In this document: piece after piece, positions 54,368-61,797 of the stretch
How positions within the stretch are numbered: the stretch's first letter is position 1
Layout of the letters: each line of letters begins with the position of its first letter
Assembly (NCBI RefSeq): GCF_030680935.1
Contig: NZ_JAUXUP010000059.1
Coordinates: 21,333 to 85,332, forward strand
Source of the DNA: Polaromonas sp.
Lineage (GTDB): Bacteria > Pseudomonadota > Gammaproteobacteria > Burkholderiales > Burkholderiaceae_C
Reading direction: 5' to 3'
Length of the DNA stretch: 64,000 nucleotides
The notes under the pieces: generated by a model
The model's input: the letters and a program-made list of their open reading frames with translations, nothing else
Told to the model about the DNA's origin: nothing
The model's database searches: none
Translations under genes and position numbers: made by a program

Positions 54368-56965
54368 TTGAGGTCAGACCCATCTGTCAAGCCGCACGCA
54401 GGGACCAGGCTTTTTGGCATGGCGCTGGGTGGCTTTGTGGTCGGCGTTGCCCTGCAAGTCCAGCAGCAGCGGCTGTGGGAGCTCTGGGTTTACGTCTTTA
54501 TGGCGCTGCTGGGGTTAGCCGGGGTGGGGCTGCTTGCTGGCGCGCTGCGATCTGGCCGGGGCGCGGCTACTGGGCATTGTCTGGCCGCCTTGGTCCTGGC
54601 GCTGCTCGCCGGTTTTGCAGGGACTGGCCTGCGCGCGACCGCTTTTCAGGCGGGCGCGCTGGCGCCTGGGCTGGAGGGCAAAGACATTGCGGTGACAGGC
54701 CGCGTGCTGGCCATGCCACAGCGCGCTGACGACGGGCTGCGGTTTCGCTTTGCGGTCGAAAGCGCGCGGCTCGATGGTGCGCTGGTGCAAGTGCCGCCGC
54801 AGATTTACCTTGGCTGGTATGCCGGTTTTGGCGGCAGGGCGCCTGCGCCCTCGCTGACGGATATCGACAACCCTGACGCCCCGATTGCGCCCGCTGCGCT
54901 GCTGGCCCTGCAGCGCCAGCCGCAAAACCTGCGCGCTGGCGAACACTGGCGCCTGACGGTGCGGCTAAAAGCGCCGCACGGCAACAGCAACCCGCATGGT
55001 TTTGACTACGAGCTCTGGCTGTGGGAGCAAGGCCTGCAGGCCACCGGCTACGTGCGCGCGGGCCCGCGTGATCCGGTCCCCCAGCTTGTTGCCGACAGCT
55101 GGCGCCACCCGGTCGAGCGGGCGCGGCAGGCGGCGCGTGATGCGATTTATGCGCGTGTGGCCGACCGGCAACTCGCGGGCGTGGTGGCGGCCCTGCTGGT
55201 GGGCGACCAGAACGCGATAGAACGTGCCGACTGGGATGTGTTTCGCGCCACCGGTGTGGCGCATTTGATGAGTATTTCGGGGCTGCACATCACGATGTTT
55301 GCCTGGCTCGCGGCGCAGCTGGTGGGCTGGGGTTGGCGGCGCTCGGCACGGTGGACGCCCGTGCTGTGCCTGGCGGTGCCAGCGGCCAGCGCTGCTGCCT
55401 GGGGCGGCCTGCTGCTGGCCGCCTGTTACGCAGTTTTCTCCGGGTGGGGCGTGCCGGCCCAACGCACCGTCTGGATGCTGGCCGTCGTGGTACTGCTGCG
55501 CCAGAGCGGCAAGCGCTGGCCCTGGCCCCAGGTCTGGCTTTTGGCCATGGCGGTGGTACTGGCGCTGGACCCCTGGGCTTTGCTGCAGGCCGGCTTCTGG
55601 CTTTCGTTTGTGGCGGTGGGGGTTCTGTTTGCGTCCGGCCGTGACGAAGAGCGAAACGCTATCAATTCAGGAGCTGCTCGCGCTCATTCTGAAAGGGCTG
55701 GAGGGCGATTTGATGCTGGAAAATGGCCTTTATTGGCCCTTGGCCTGCCCTGGCTGGGCCGCGTGGGCGGCGCGGTGCTGCGTGCGGCGCGAGAGCAATG
55801 GGTGCTGACGCTGGCGCTGGCGCCGCTGTCTTTGCTGCTGTTCAACCAGGTGTCGCTGGTCGGCCTGCTGGCCAACGGCCTGGCGATTCCCTGGGTGACC
55901 CTGGTGGTGACGCCGCTGACCTTGCTGGGGGCGCTTTGGCCGCCTTTGTGGGACCTCGCGGCAGCGGCGGTCGCGGCCTTGATGGTATTTTTGCAATGGC
56001 TGGCTGTCTGGCCGCTGGCCAGTATCAGCATGGCGGCGGCGCCACTGTGGTGTGCGCTGGCCGCGGTGGGCGGGGGCCTGCTGCTGGTGCTGCGGCTGCC
56101 TTGGCACTGGCGCGCGCTGGGGCTGCCGCTGATGCTTCCGCTGCTGCTGTGGCAACCGCTGCGCCCGGCCGACGGGGCGTTTGAGGTGCTGGCAGCCGAT
56201 GTGGGACAGGGCAACGCGCTGCTGGTGCGCACTGCCACCCACACCCTGGTCTACGACGCCGGCCCGCGGTTCTCGCGCGAGAGCGATGCCGGCCACCGGG
56301 TGCTGGTGCCGCTGCTGCGAGCGCTCGGTGACCGGGTCGACACAGTGGTGTTGAGCCATCGCGACAGCGACCATGTGGGCGGTGCGCCGGCGGTGCTGGC
56401 AATGCAGCCGCAGGCGGCGCTGCTGAGCTCGATTGAAGACAGCCACGAGTTGCAGGCCCTGCGCCCGGCTACCCGTTGTGTGGGCGGGCAGCGCTGGCAA
56501 TGGGACGGCGTGACTTTTGAGGTCTTGCACCCGCGGGCCTCGGACTATGACGCTGCAGCGCGATCGAACGCCATGAGTTGTGTGCTGCGCATCACCAATG
56601 GCGTGCAGAGCGCCTTGCTGGCCGGTGACCTGGAGCTGGCACAGGAGGAGCGCATGGTGGCCGCGGGAACGCTGCTCAGGGCCGACCTGCTGCTGGTGCC
56701 GCACCACGGCAGCAAAACCTCGTCGGGCGCTGCGTTTCTGGATGCGGTGCAGCCTTCGGTGGCGCTGGCGCAGGTGGGCTACCGCAACCGCTTTGGCCAT
56801 CCGGCCCTGCCGGTGCTGGAGCGTTACCGCGAGCGCGGCATCAGGGTCTTTGACTCGCCGGCCTGTGGTGCGATGCACTGGTCCAGCCTGCAGCCCGGCA
56901 CCGTGGCATGCCAGCGCCAGCAGGCCACGCGGTACTGGCACCACGTGCTGCCAGCGGCACGCTGA
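54368..56965 (+). CDS. comEC: DNA internalisation-related competence protein ComEC/Rec2
   Basis: The product has 865 residues. An N-terminal OB-like/DUF4131 region (about 1-230) precedes the polytopic ComEC channel (ARVADRQLAGVVAALLVGDQ, TGVAHLMSISGLHITMFAWL) and a C-terminal metallo-beta-lactamase domain with HRDSDHVGG and LVPHHGSKTSSG. It moves single-stranded DNA across the inner membrane. The TTG start at 54368 has GGAAG upstream; an ATG at 54419 is an alternative. An AGCTAT element copy adds about 19 residues in a loop between helices (55654-55712). Confidence 0.93.
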   Translation: MRSDPSVKPHAGTRLFGMALGGFVVGVALQVQQQRLWELWVYVFMALLGLAGVGLLAGALRSGRGAATGHCLAALVLALLAGFAGTGLRATAFQAGALAPGLEGKDIAVTGRVLAMPQRADDGLRFRFAVESARLDGALVQVPPQIYLGWYAGFGGRAPAPSLTDIDNPDAPIAPAALLALQRQPQNLRAGEHWRLTVRLKAPHGNSNPHGFDYELWLWEQGLQATGYVRAGPRDPVPQLVADSWRHPVERARQAARDAIYARVADRQLAGVVAALLVGDQNAIERADWDVFRATGVAHLMSISGLHITMFAWLAAQLVGWGWRRSARWTPVLCLAVPAASAAAWGGLLLAACYAVFSGWGVPAQRTVWMLAVVVLLRQSGKRWPWPQVWLLAMAVVLALDPWALLQAGFWLSFVAVGVLFASGRDEERNAINSGAARAHSERAGGRFDAGKWPLLALGLPWLGRVGGAVLRAAREQWVLTLALAPLSLLLFNQVSLVGLLANGLAIPWVTLVVTPLTLLGALWPPLWDLAAAAVAALMVFLQWLAVWPLASISMAAAPLWCALAAVGGGLLLVLRLPWHWRALGLPLMLPLLLWQPLRPADGAFEVLAADVGQGNALLVRTATHTLVYDAGPRFSRESDAGHRVLVPLLRALGDRVDTVVLSHRDSDHVGGAPAVLAMQPQAALLSSIEDSHELQALRPATRCVGGQRWQWDGVTFEVLHPRASDYDAAARSNAMSCVLRITNGVQSALLAGDLELAQEERMVAAGTLLRADLLLVPHHGSKTSSGAAFLDAVQPSVALAQVGYRNRFGHPALPVLERYRERGIRVFDSPACGAMHWSSLQPGTVACQRQQATRYWHHVLPAAR
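55654..55712 (-). repeat. AGCTAT dispersed element, copy 7 (inside comEC)
   Basis: The core GCTATCAATTCAGGAGCT (55658-55675) is followed by GCTCGCGCTCATTCTGAAAG and GGCTGGAGGGCGATTT, the inverted extended form of the element. It is in frame in comEC and encodes NAINSGAARAHSERAGGRF, between membrane segments. Confidence 0.82.
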
Positions 56966-57073
56966 GGCCCGGCCGGTGGCCCATCCGGCGTGCGCCTACA
57001 AACGCCTGGCGTATTCCTTGCTAAGCTACATTCATAACTATTGCATCCGTAATCCTTGCCGGAGACCAAGCCG

Positions 57074-58579
57074 ATGAGCCGCCCCATGTTTGATGAGATG
57101 AATGCCACGGACGCCAGCGTCCGTGCACACTACCAGAGCTACCAGCGCTGGCTGGCCCGGCAACCCGACGCGGTGATGCAGGCCAGGCGCGCCGAGGCCG
57201 AGATGATTTTCCGCCGCGTCGGCATCACCTTTGCCGTGTACGGCGACAAGGACGACGGCAATTCCGAAACCGGTGGCACCGAGCGCCTGATCCCCTTTGA
57301 CCTGATCCCGCGCATCATCCCGGCCCACGAGTGGGCCAGCATGGAAAGCGGGCTGATCCAGCGGGTGACTGCGCTAAACCGCTTCATTCATGACGTCTAC
57401 CACGACCAGGAAATCATCAAGGCCGGCGTGATCCCGTCCGAGCAGATTTTCCAGAACGCCCAGTTTCGCCCCGAGATGATGGGCGTTGAGGTGCCGGGCA
57501 ATATCTACTCGCACATCGCCGGCATCGACATCGTGCGCGCGCCGAATGCGCAGGGCGAGGGCGAGTACTACGTACTGGAGGACAACCTGCGGGTACCCAG
57601 CGGTGTCAGCTACATGCTGGAAGACCGCAAGATGATGATGCGGCTGTTCCCCGACCTGTTCAGTGAAAACCGGGTGGCGCCCGTGGCGCATTACCCCGAC
57701 CTGCTGCTTGAGACCTTGCGCGACAACTCGCCCGCGCACCGGGCCGAGCCTACGGTGGTGGTGCTGACGCCGGGCATGTACAACTCGGCGTATTTCGAGC
57801 ATGCCTTCCTGGCGCAGCAGATGGGTGTGGAACTGGTCGAGGGGCAGGACCTTTTCGTCAAGGACAATTTTGTGTACATGCGCACCACGCGCGGCCCGAA
57901 ACGGGTCGACGTGATTTACCGCCGCGTGGATGACGATTTTCTGGACCCGCTCGCCTTCCGCCCAACCTCGACGCTCGGTTGTGCCGGCCTGCTCAATGTG
58001 TACCGCAGCGGTAATGTGGCGCTGTGCAACGCCATTGGCACCGGTGTGGCCGACGACAAGTCCATTTACCCTTATGTGCCGAAGATGATCGAGTTCTACC
58101 TCGGCGAAAAACCCATCCTGAAAAACGTGCCGACCTATATGTGCCGCAACGCGGACGACCTCCAATACACGCTGGCCAACATGAAAGACCTGGTCGTCAA
58201 GGAGGTGCACGGCGCCGGCGGTTACGGCATGCTGGTCGGACCGGCTGCCACCAAGGCCGAGATCGAAGACTTCAGCAAGGCGGTGCAGGCCAATCCGGCC
58301 GGTTACATCGCCCAGCCGACGCTGAGCCTGTCCACCTGCCCAACCTATGTCGAAAGCGGCATAGCGCCGCGCCACATCGACCTGCGGCCCTTTGTGCTCA
58401 GTGGCAAAACCGTGCAGATGGTGCCGGGGGGCCTGACACGGGTGGCACTGAAAGACGGCTCGCTCGTCGTCAATTCATCCCAGGGCGGCGGAACCAAAGA
58501 CACCTGGGTGCTGGAGGATGCGCATGCCTCGGGGCAGTCGCAGTCGGAGTCGCAAAGTCAGACGCAGGGAGTCAAATGA
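57074..58579 (+). CDS. Circularly permuted ATP-grasp peptide-ligase-like protein (set B)
   Basis: The product has 501 residues, a stand-alone permuted ATP-grasp protein (DUF404/DUF407 type). Blocks are FDLIPRIIPAHEWASMESGL, YYVLEDNLRVPSGVSYMLED, TPGMYNSAYFEHAFLAQQMG, RRVDDDFLDPLAFRPTSTLG and KEVHGAGGYGMLVGP. The tail is Ser/Gln-rich (GQSQSESQSQTQGVK). I chose the ATG at 57074, which has GGAG about 9 bases upstream; a TTG at 57056 precedes that site. The next gene overlaps as ATGA. Predicted amide-ligase activity is inferred, not shown. Confidence 0.92.
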   Translation: MSRPMFDEMNATDASVRAHYQSYQRWLARQPDAVMQARRAEAEMIFRRVGITFAVYGDKDDGNSETGGTERLIPFDLIPRIIPAHEWASMESGLIQRVTALNRFIHDVYHDQEIIKAGVIPSEQIFQNAQFRPEMMGVEVPGNIYSHIAGIDIVRAPNAQGEGEYYVLEDNLRVPSGVSYMLEDRKMMMRLFPDLFSENRVAPVAHYPDLLLETLRDNSPAHRAEPTVVVLTPGMYNSAYFEHAFLAQQMGVELVEGQDLFVKDNFVYMRTTRGPKRVDVIYRRVDDDFLDPLAFRPTSTLGCAGLLNVYRSGNVALCNAIGTGVADDKSIYPYVPKMIEFYLGEKPILKNVPTYMCRNADDLQYTLANMKDLVVKEVHGAGGYGMLVGPAATKAEIEDFSKAVQANPAGYIAQPTLSLSTCPTYVESGIAPRHIDLRPFVLSGKTVQMVPGGLTRVALKDGSLVVNSSQGGGTKDTWVLEDAHASGQSQSESQSQTQGVK

Positions 58580-59538
58580 TGTTGTCACGCACTGCTGATC
58601 ATTTGTTCTGGATGTCACGCTACACAGAGCGCGCCGAAAACACCGCACGCATGCTGGACGTCAATTACCAGACCTCGTTGCTGCCGCAATCCACCGGCGT
58701 CGCGCAGGTTGGCTGGCAGGGTTTGCTGAGCATCAGCGAGCTGTCACCTGCCTATGAAAGCAAATACGGCGCGGTCAGTGCGCGCGATGTGATGGACTTC
58801 ATGGTGCGCGATGAAAAAAATTCGTCCAGCATCATCTCGTGCCTGAAAAATGCGCGTGAAAACGCCCGTGCGGTGCGCGGCACGCTGACCACCGAAGTCT
58901 GGGAGACGCAGAACCAGACCTACCTGGAAATTTTCCGCATGTTGCGCAACGGCGACTTCGAGCGCGACCCGAGCCAGTTTTTTGAATGGGTCAAGTTCCG
59001 CTCGCACCTGTCGCGCGGTGTCACGGTGGGAACCATGCTGCACGACGAGGCCCTGCATTTCATGCGACTCGGTACTTTTCTGGAACGCGCCGACAACACG
59101 GCGCGTCTGGTCGACGTGAAGTTTCACGCGGTGCAGAGCGATTTTTACGGCGCTGCCAGTGAGAAGGACCAGGAGTACGACTTCTACCACTGGAGCGCGA
59201 TTTTGCGCAGCGTCAGTGCGTTTGAAATTTACCGCCGTGTCTACCGCAACGTGATCAAGCCCGAACGTGTGGCCGAGCTCTTGATCCTGCGCGCCGACAT
59301 GCCGCGCTCGCTGGCGGCCAGCCTGCACGGTGTGGTGAACAACCTGCAGATGGTGACCGACGACCAGACCTGCGAAACCGTGCGCCGTGCCGGCAAACTC
59401 AATGCCGACCTGCAGTACGCGCGCATCGACGAGATTCTGGCCACTGGCCTGCACGCCTACCTGACGCAGTTCCTCGACCGCGTCAACGAACTTGGCGTCC
59501 ACATCAGCCGCGACTTCCTGGTTCCGGCGACGGCGTGA
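58576..59538 (+). CDS. Alpha-E domain protein (DUF403, set B)
   Basis: The product has 320 residues and is an all-helical alpha-E protein that starts MMLSRTADHLFWMSRYTERAENTARMLD when read in pieces: LSRTADHLFWMSRYTERAEN is diagnostic. Charged helices with conserved R, E and D residues continue (FLERADNTARLVDVKFH). It overlaps the ATP-grasp gene as ATGA. The function is unknown; it always travels with permuted ATP-grasp and transglutaminase genes. Confidence 0.92.
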   Translation: MMLSRTADHLFWMSRYTERAENTARMLDVNYQTSLLPQSTGVAQVGWQGLLSISELSPAYESKYGAVSARDVMDFMVRDEKNSSSIISCLKNARENARAVRGTLTTEVWETQNQTYLEIFRMLRNGDFERDPSQFFEWVKFRSHLSRGVTVGTMLHDEALHFMRLGTFLERADNTARLVDVKFHAVQSDFYGAASEKDQEYDFYHWSAILRSVSAFEIYRRVYRNVIKPERVAELLILRADMPRSLAASLHGVVNNLQMVTDDQTCETVRRAGKLNADLQYARIDEILATGLHAYLTQFLDRVNELGVHISRDFLVPATA

Positions 59539-59621
59539 AGCACCAACGCGCGCCTGATCAGGCCAGGCAAGACCCTCCTTCCTGGAGCGCGCGATGAACA
59601 AACGTGGGACTTTTCAATCAA

Positions 59622-59679
59622 GCAGGGGCCGCGGAACCGGCTTCGCCGGGCCGCAGGCGCAGCGGCCCCCTAGGGGGGT
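59622..59679. repeat. GC-rich dispersed repeat, copy 2
   Basis: It starts GCAGGGGCCGCGGAACCGG and continues CTTCGCCGGGCCGCAGGCGC, then AGCGGCCCCCTAGGGGGG. It is nearly identical to 3566-3630. It lies in the 192-base gap between the alpha-E and transglutaminase genes of set B and abuts another repeat. Confidence 0.8.
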
Positions 59680-59680
59680 A

Positions 59681-59707
59681 TCCTTCGACGGGCTCGGGAC
59701 GAACGGG
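59681..59707. repeat. Short dispersed repeat TCCTTCGACGGGCTCGGGAC
   Basis: TCCTTCGACGGGCTCGGGAC followed by GAACGGG matches a sequence (consensus like CCTTCGACAGGCTCAGGACG) that I know as a very common intergenic repeat in proteobacteria. It directly follows the GC-rich repeat, forming a composite. Confidence 0.65.
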
Positions 59708-59730
59708 AAATCAGCGAATGTGGGGGCCCT

Positions 59731-60552
59731 ATGAGGTTACACGTCCGCCACACCACGCGTTACCGCTATACCGAGCCGCTGCGTTATGCGCTGCAAACGC
59801 TGTGGCTCACGCCAAAAACCGGCCCCTCGCAAAACGTTCTGTTTTGGACCCTGGGGGCACCCGGTGCGCTGCACGAGCAGCACGATGGCTGCGGCAACAG
59901 CATCCACTCGTACACCTTCGTGGCCGACGCTGCGGCGCATGTGACCGGTAGCCTGGTCAACGCGGCGGGGCAGGTGGACACGCTGGGGCTTGCCCAGTTC
60001 ACCGACGACGCCGCCATGCCGCACCCCGCGTTTTTTCTCAGGCCAACGACGCTCGCCGCGCCGCATGCGCTGCTGGCCGATTTTGGCCGCCGGTTTGTGA
60101 CCGCCCCGGTTTCCGGTGGTGTCACCGACCTTGGCATGCTTTTGGCCCTCAGCCAAGGCGTGGCAGGCGCAGTCAGCTATCAAAAAAATAGCACCAGTGT
60201 GACGACGACGGCGCTGCAGGCGTTTGAAGCCGGCGCCGGTGTGTGCCAGGACCAGGCGCATGTGATGGTCGCCATCTGCCGCAGCCTGGGCATTCCGGCG
60301 CGGTATGTCAGCGGCTATTTTTACGCGGCCAATGAGCCGGATCTGGCCAGCCACGCCTGGGCCGATGTCTGCCTGGACGTGGCGGCCAGGCGCTGGGTCA
60401 GCATCGACATCACCCACAGCTGCCTGATTGATGAGCGCCATGTGCGCCTGGCGGTGGGCACCGACTACAACGCCTGTCCGCCGATCAAGGGCATACGCCA
60501 CGGCGGTGGTGAGGAAGAGATGATGGTGGACATCACGATTGAGCCAGTTTGA
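59731..60552 (+). CDS. Transglutaminase-like protein (set B)
   Basis: The product has 273 residues. A Bact_transglu_N domain (RLHVRHTTRYRYTEPLRYAL) precedes a transglutaminase core with Cys in GAGVCQDQAHVMVAIC, His in ASHAWADVC and an Asp in VSIDITHS; HVRLAVGTDYNACPPIKGIR closes it. GGGGG precedes the ATG. It is third in the ATP-grasp/alpha-E/transglutaminase set. A copy of the AGCTAT element (60140-60192) encodes part of the segment before the catalytic Cys (SYQKNS). Confidence 0.92.
   Translation: MRLHVRHTTRYRYTEPLRYALQTLWLTPKTGPSQNVLFWTLGAPGALHEQHDGCGNSIHSYTFVADAAAHVTGSLVNAAGQVDTLGLAQFTDDAAMPHPAFFLRPTTLAAPHALLADFGRRFVTAPVSGGVTDLGMLLALSQGVAGAVSYQKNSTSVTTTALQAFEAGAGVCQDQAHVMVAICRSLGIPARYVSGYFYAANEPDLASHAWADVCLDVAARRWVSIDITHSCLIDERHVRLAVGTDYNACPPIKGIRHGGGEEEMMVDITIEPV
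60140..60192 (+). repeat. AGCTAT dispersed element, copy 8 (inside transglutaminase gene)
   Basis: TTTTGGCCCTCAGCC, a spacer, GGCAGGCGCAGTC and the exact core AGCTATCAAAAAAATAGC (60175-60192), identical to copy 1. It is in sense orientation in the set B transglutaminase gene. Confidence 0.75.
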
Positions 60553-60613
60553 ATCCCGGCCAAAAGTGGTGTCTGGTTGCGAGGTTCGCCGTGGTCAGCC
60601 CCCGTCGTTCTGA

Positions 60614-61738
60614 CTACCTGACCCGTGCCGCCACTTCCCGCCCCAGATCAATCACCGCCATCGCGTAATAACTGCTCCAGTTGTAGCGGGTGATTGCATA
60701 GAAGTTGTCGGTGCCGGCCACATAGGTCGGTGGGCTGCCGCCGTTGGCCGGGTCGCCGTTGAGCAGCTCAATCAGTGCCAGCGGGCCTGTGTGCCTCAAA
60801 GCCTCGCCCTCCAGCACGGCCCCCTTGGCGGTGAAGCTGGCCACGCTGAAGGTCGGCAAAATATCGGGCGCCATCAAGGTATCCATGTCCAGGGTCGCGC
60901 TGTCAAAACGAACCGGGTAGTGCGTGGGCATGCCCGGTTGCCAGTTGAAGGCCTTGAAGTAGCTCGCCACCGAGCCGATCACGTCGGCCGGGCTGTTCCA
61001 CAGGTCAATCCTGCCGTCGCCATCAAAATCAACCGCGTATTTGACCCAGCTCGATGGCATGAACTGGGGCATGCCCATGGCGCCGGCATAACTGCCGCGC
61101 GGTGAGGCCGGGTCGCTGCCCAGTCGGCTCTGGTGGCTCAGGAACTGCTCCAGCTCGCCTTTGAAAAATTCGCTGCGCTCCCGGGCGCGTGGGTGTGTGG
61201 CGGGGAAGTCAAAAGCCAGGGTGGCCAATGCGTCCAGCACGCGAAACTTGCCGGTGTCGCGGCCATAAATGGTTTCGACGCCGATGATGCCGACAATGAT
61301 CTCGGCCGGTACGCCGTACTCCTGCTCGGCACGGGCCAGCGTGGCCTGGTTGTCCTGCCAGAACCTGGCGCCGGCGGCGATACGAATCGGGTCGATAAAA
61401 CGGCTGCGATAAACGCGCCAGTTTTTGACAAAGGTCTTGGCTGGCGGCTGCATCAGCCGTATCACGGCCGTGCTCATGCGCGCCTGGCCTATGGCCTGCC
61501 GCACCCACACCACATCCAGGTCACGCCGGCTGGCCAGGTCATCGGCAAAACGCATCGCTTCCGGGCGGCTGGCGTAGGCGGCTTCCTGCGTTGCCGCCTG
61601 GCGCGGACTTGTTTGCTGAACCTTGCTGGCTTTTAGGCTGCTGGCCCTTGCTGTACCTGCGCAAGCAGCTATTAAAAGAATAGCAAACACCATGCCGCGA
61701 GAAAACGACCTGGGCGTGAAGGGGAAAAAATCAGTCAT
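60614..61738 (-). CDS. mltB: Lytic murein transglycosylase B
   Basis: The product has 374 residues from the ATG at 61738. It cleaves peptidoglycan glycan strands. The catalytic Glu is in GIIGVETIYGRDTGKF, and GAMGMPQFMPSSW, YAVDFDGDGRIDLW and NFYAITRYNWSSYYAMAV are family blocks. The export signal MVFAILLIAACAGTARA contains a lipobox-like IAAC and is encoded by an AGCTAT element copy. Ribosome sites are poor for all candidate starts (61810, 61738, 61692), so the N-terminus is uncertain. Confidence 0.93.
   Translation of the reverse strand: MTDFFPFTPRSFSRGMVFAILLIAACAGTARASSLKASKVQQTSPRQAATQEAAYASRPEAMRFADDLASRRDLDVVWVRQAIGQARMSTAVIRLMQPPAKTFVKNWRVYRSRFIDPIRIAAGARFWQDNQATLARAEQEYGVPAEIIVGIIGVETIYGRDTGKFRVLDALATLAFDFPATHPRARERSEFFKGELEQFLSHQSRLGSDPASPRGSYAGAMGMPQFMPSSWVKYAVDFDGDGRIDLWNSPADVIGSVASYFKAFNWQPGMPTHYPVRFDSATLDMDTLMAPDILPTFSVASFTAKGAVLEGEALRHTGPLALIELLNGDPANGGSPPTYVAGTDNFYAITRYNWSSYYAMAVIDLGREVAARVR
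61631..61688 (+). repeat. AGCTAT dispersed element, copy 9 (inside mltB)
   Basis: TTTTAGGCTGCTGGCCC, a spacer, GCGCAAGC and the core AGCTATTAAAAGAATAGC (61667-61684), then AAAC. It is antisense to mltB; on the gene strand it encodes FAILLIAACAGTARASSLK, the whole signal-peptide core and processing site. Confidence 0.85.
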
Positions 61739-61797
61739 GCAAAAAGTTGGTCCGGAAGCTGATAAAAAGTCGGGTGGGGTGCTGGCTGCTGGCGTCG

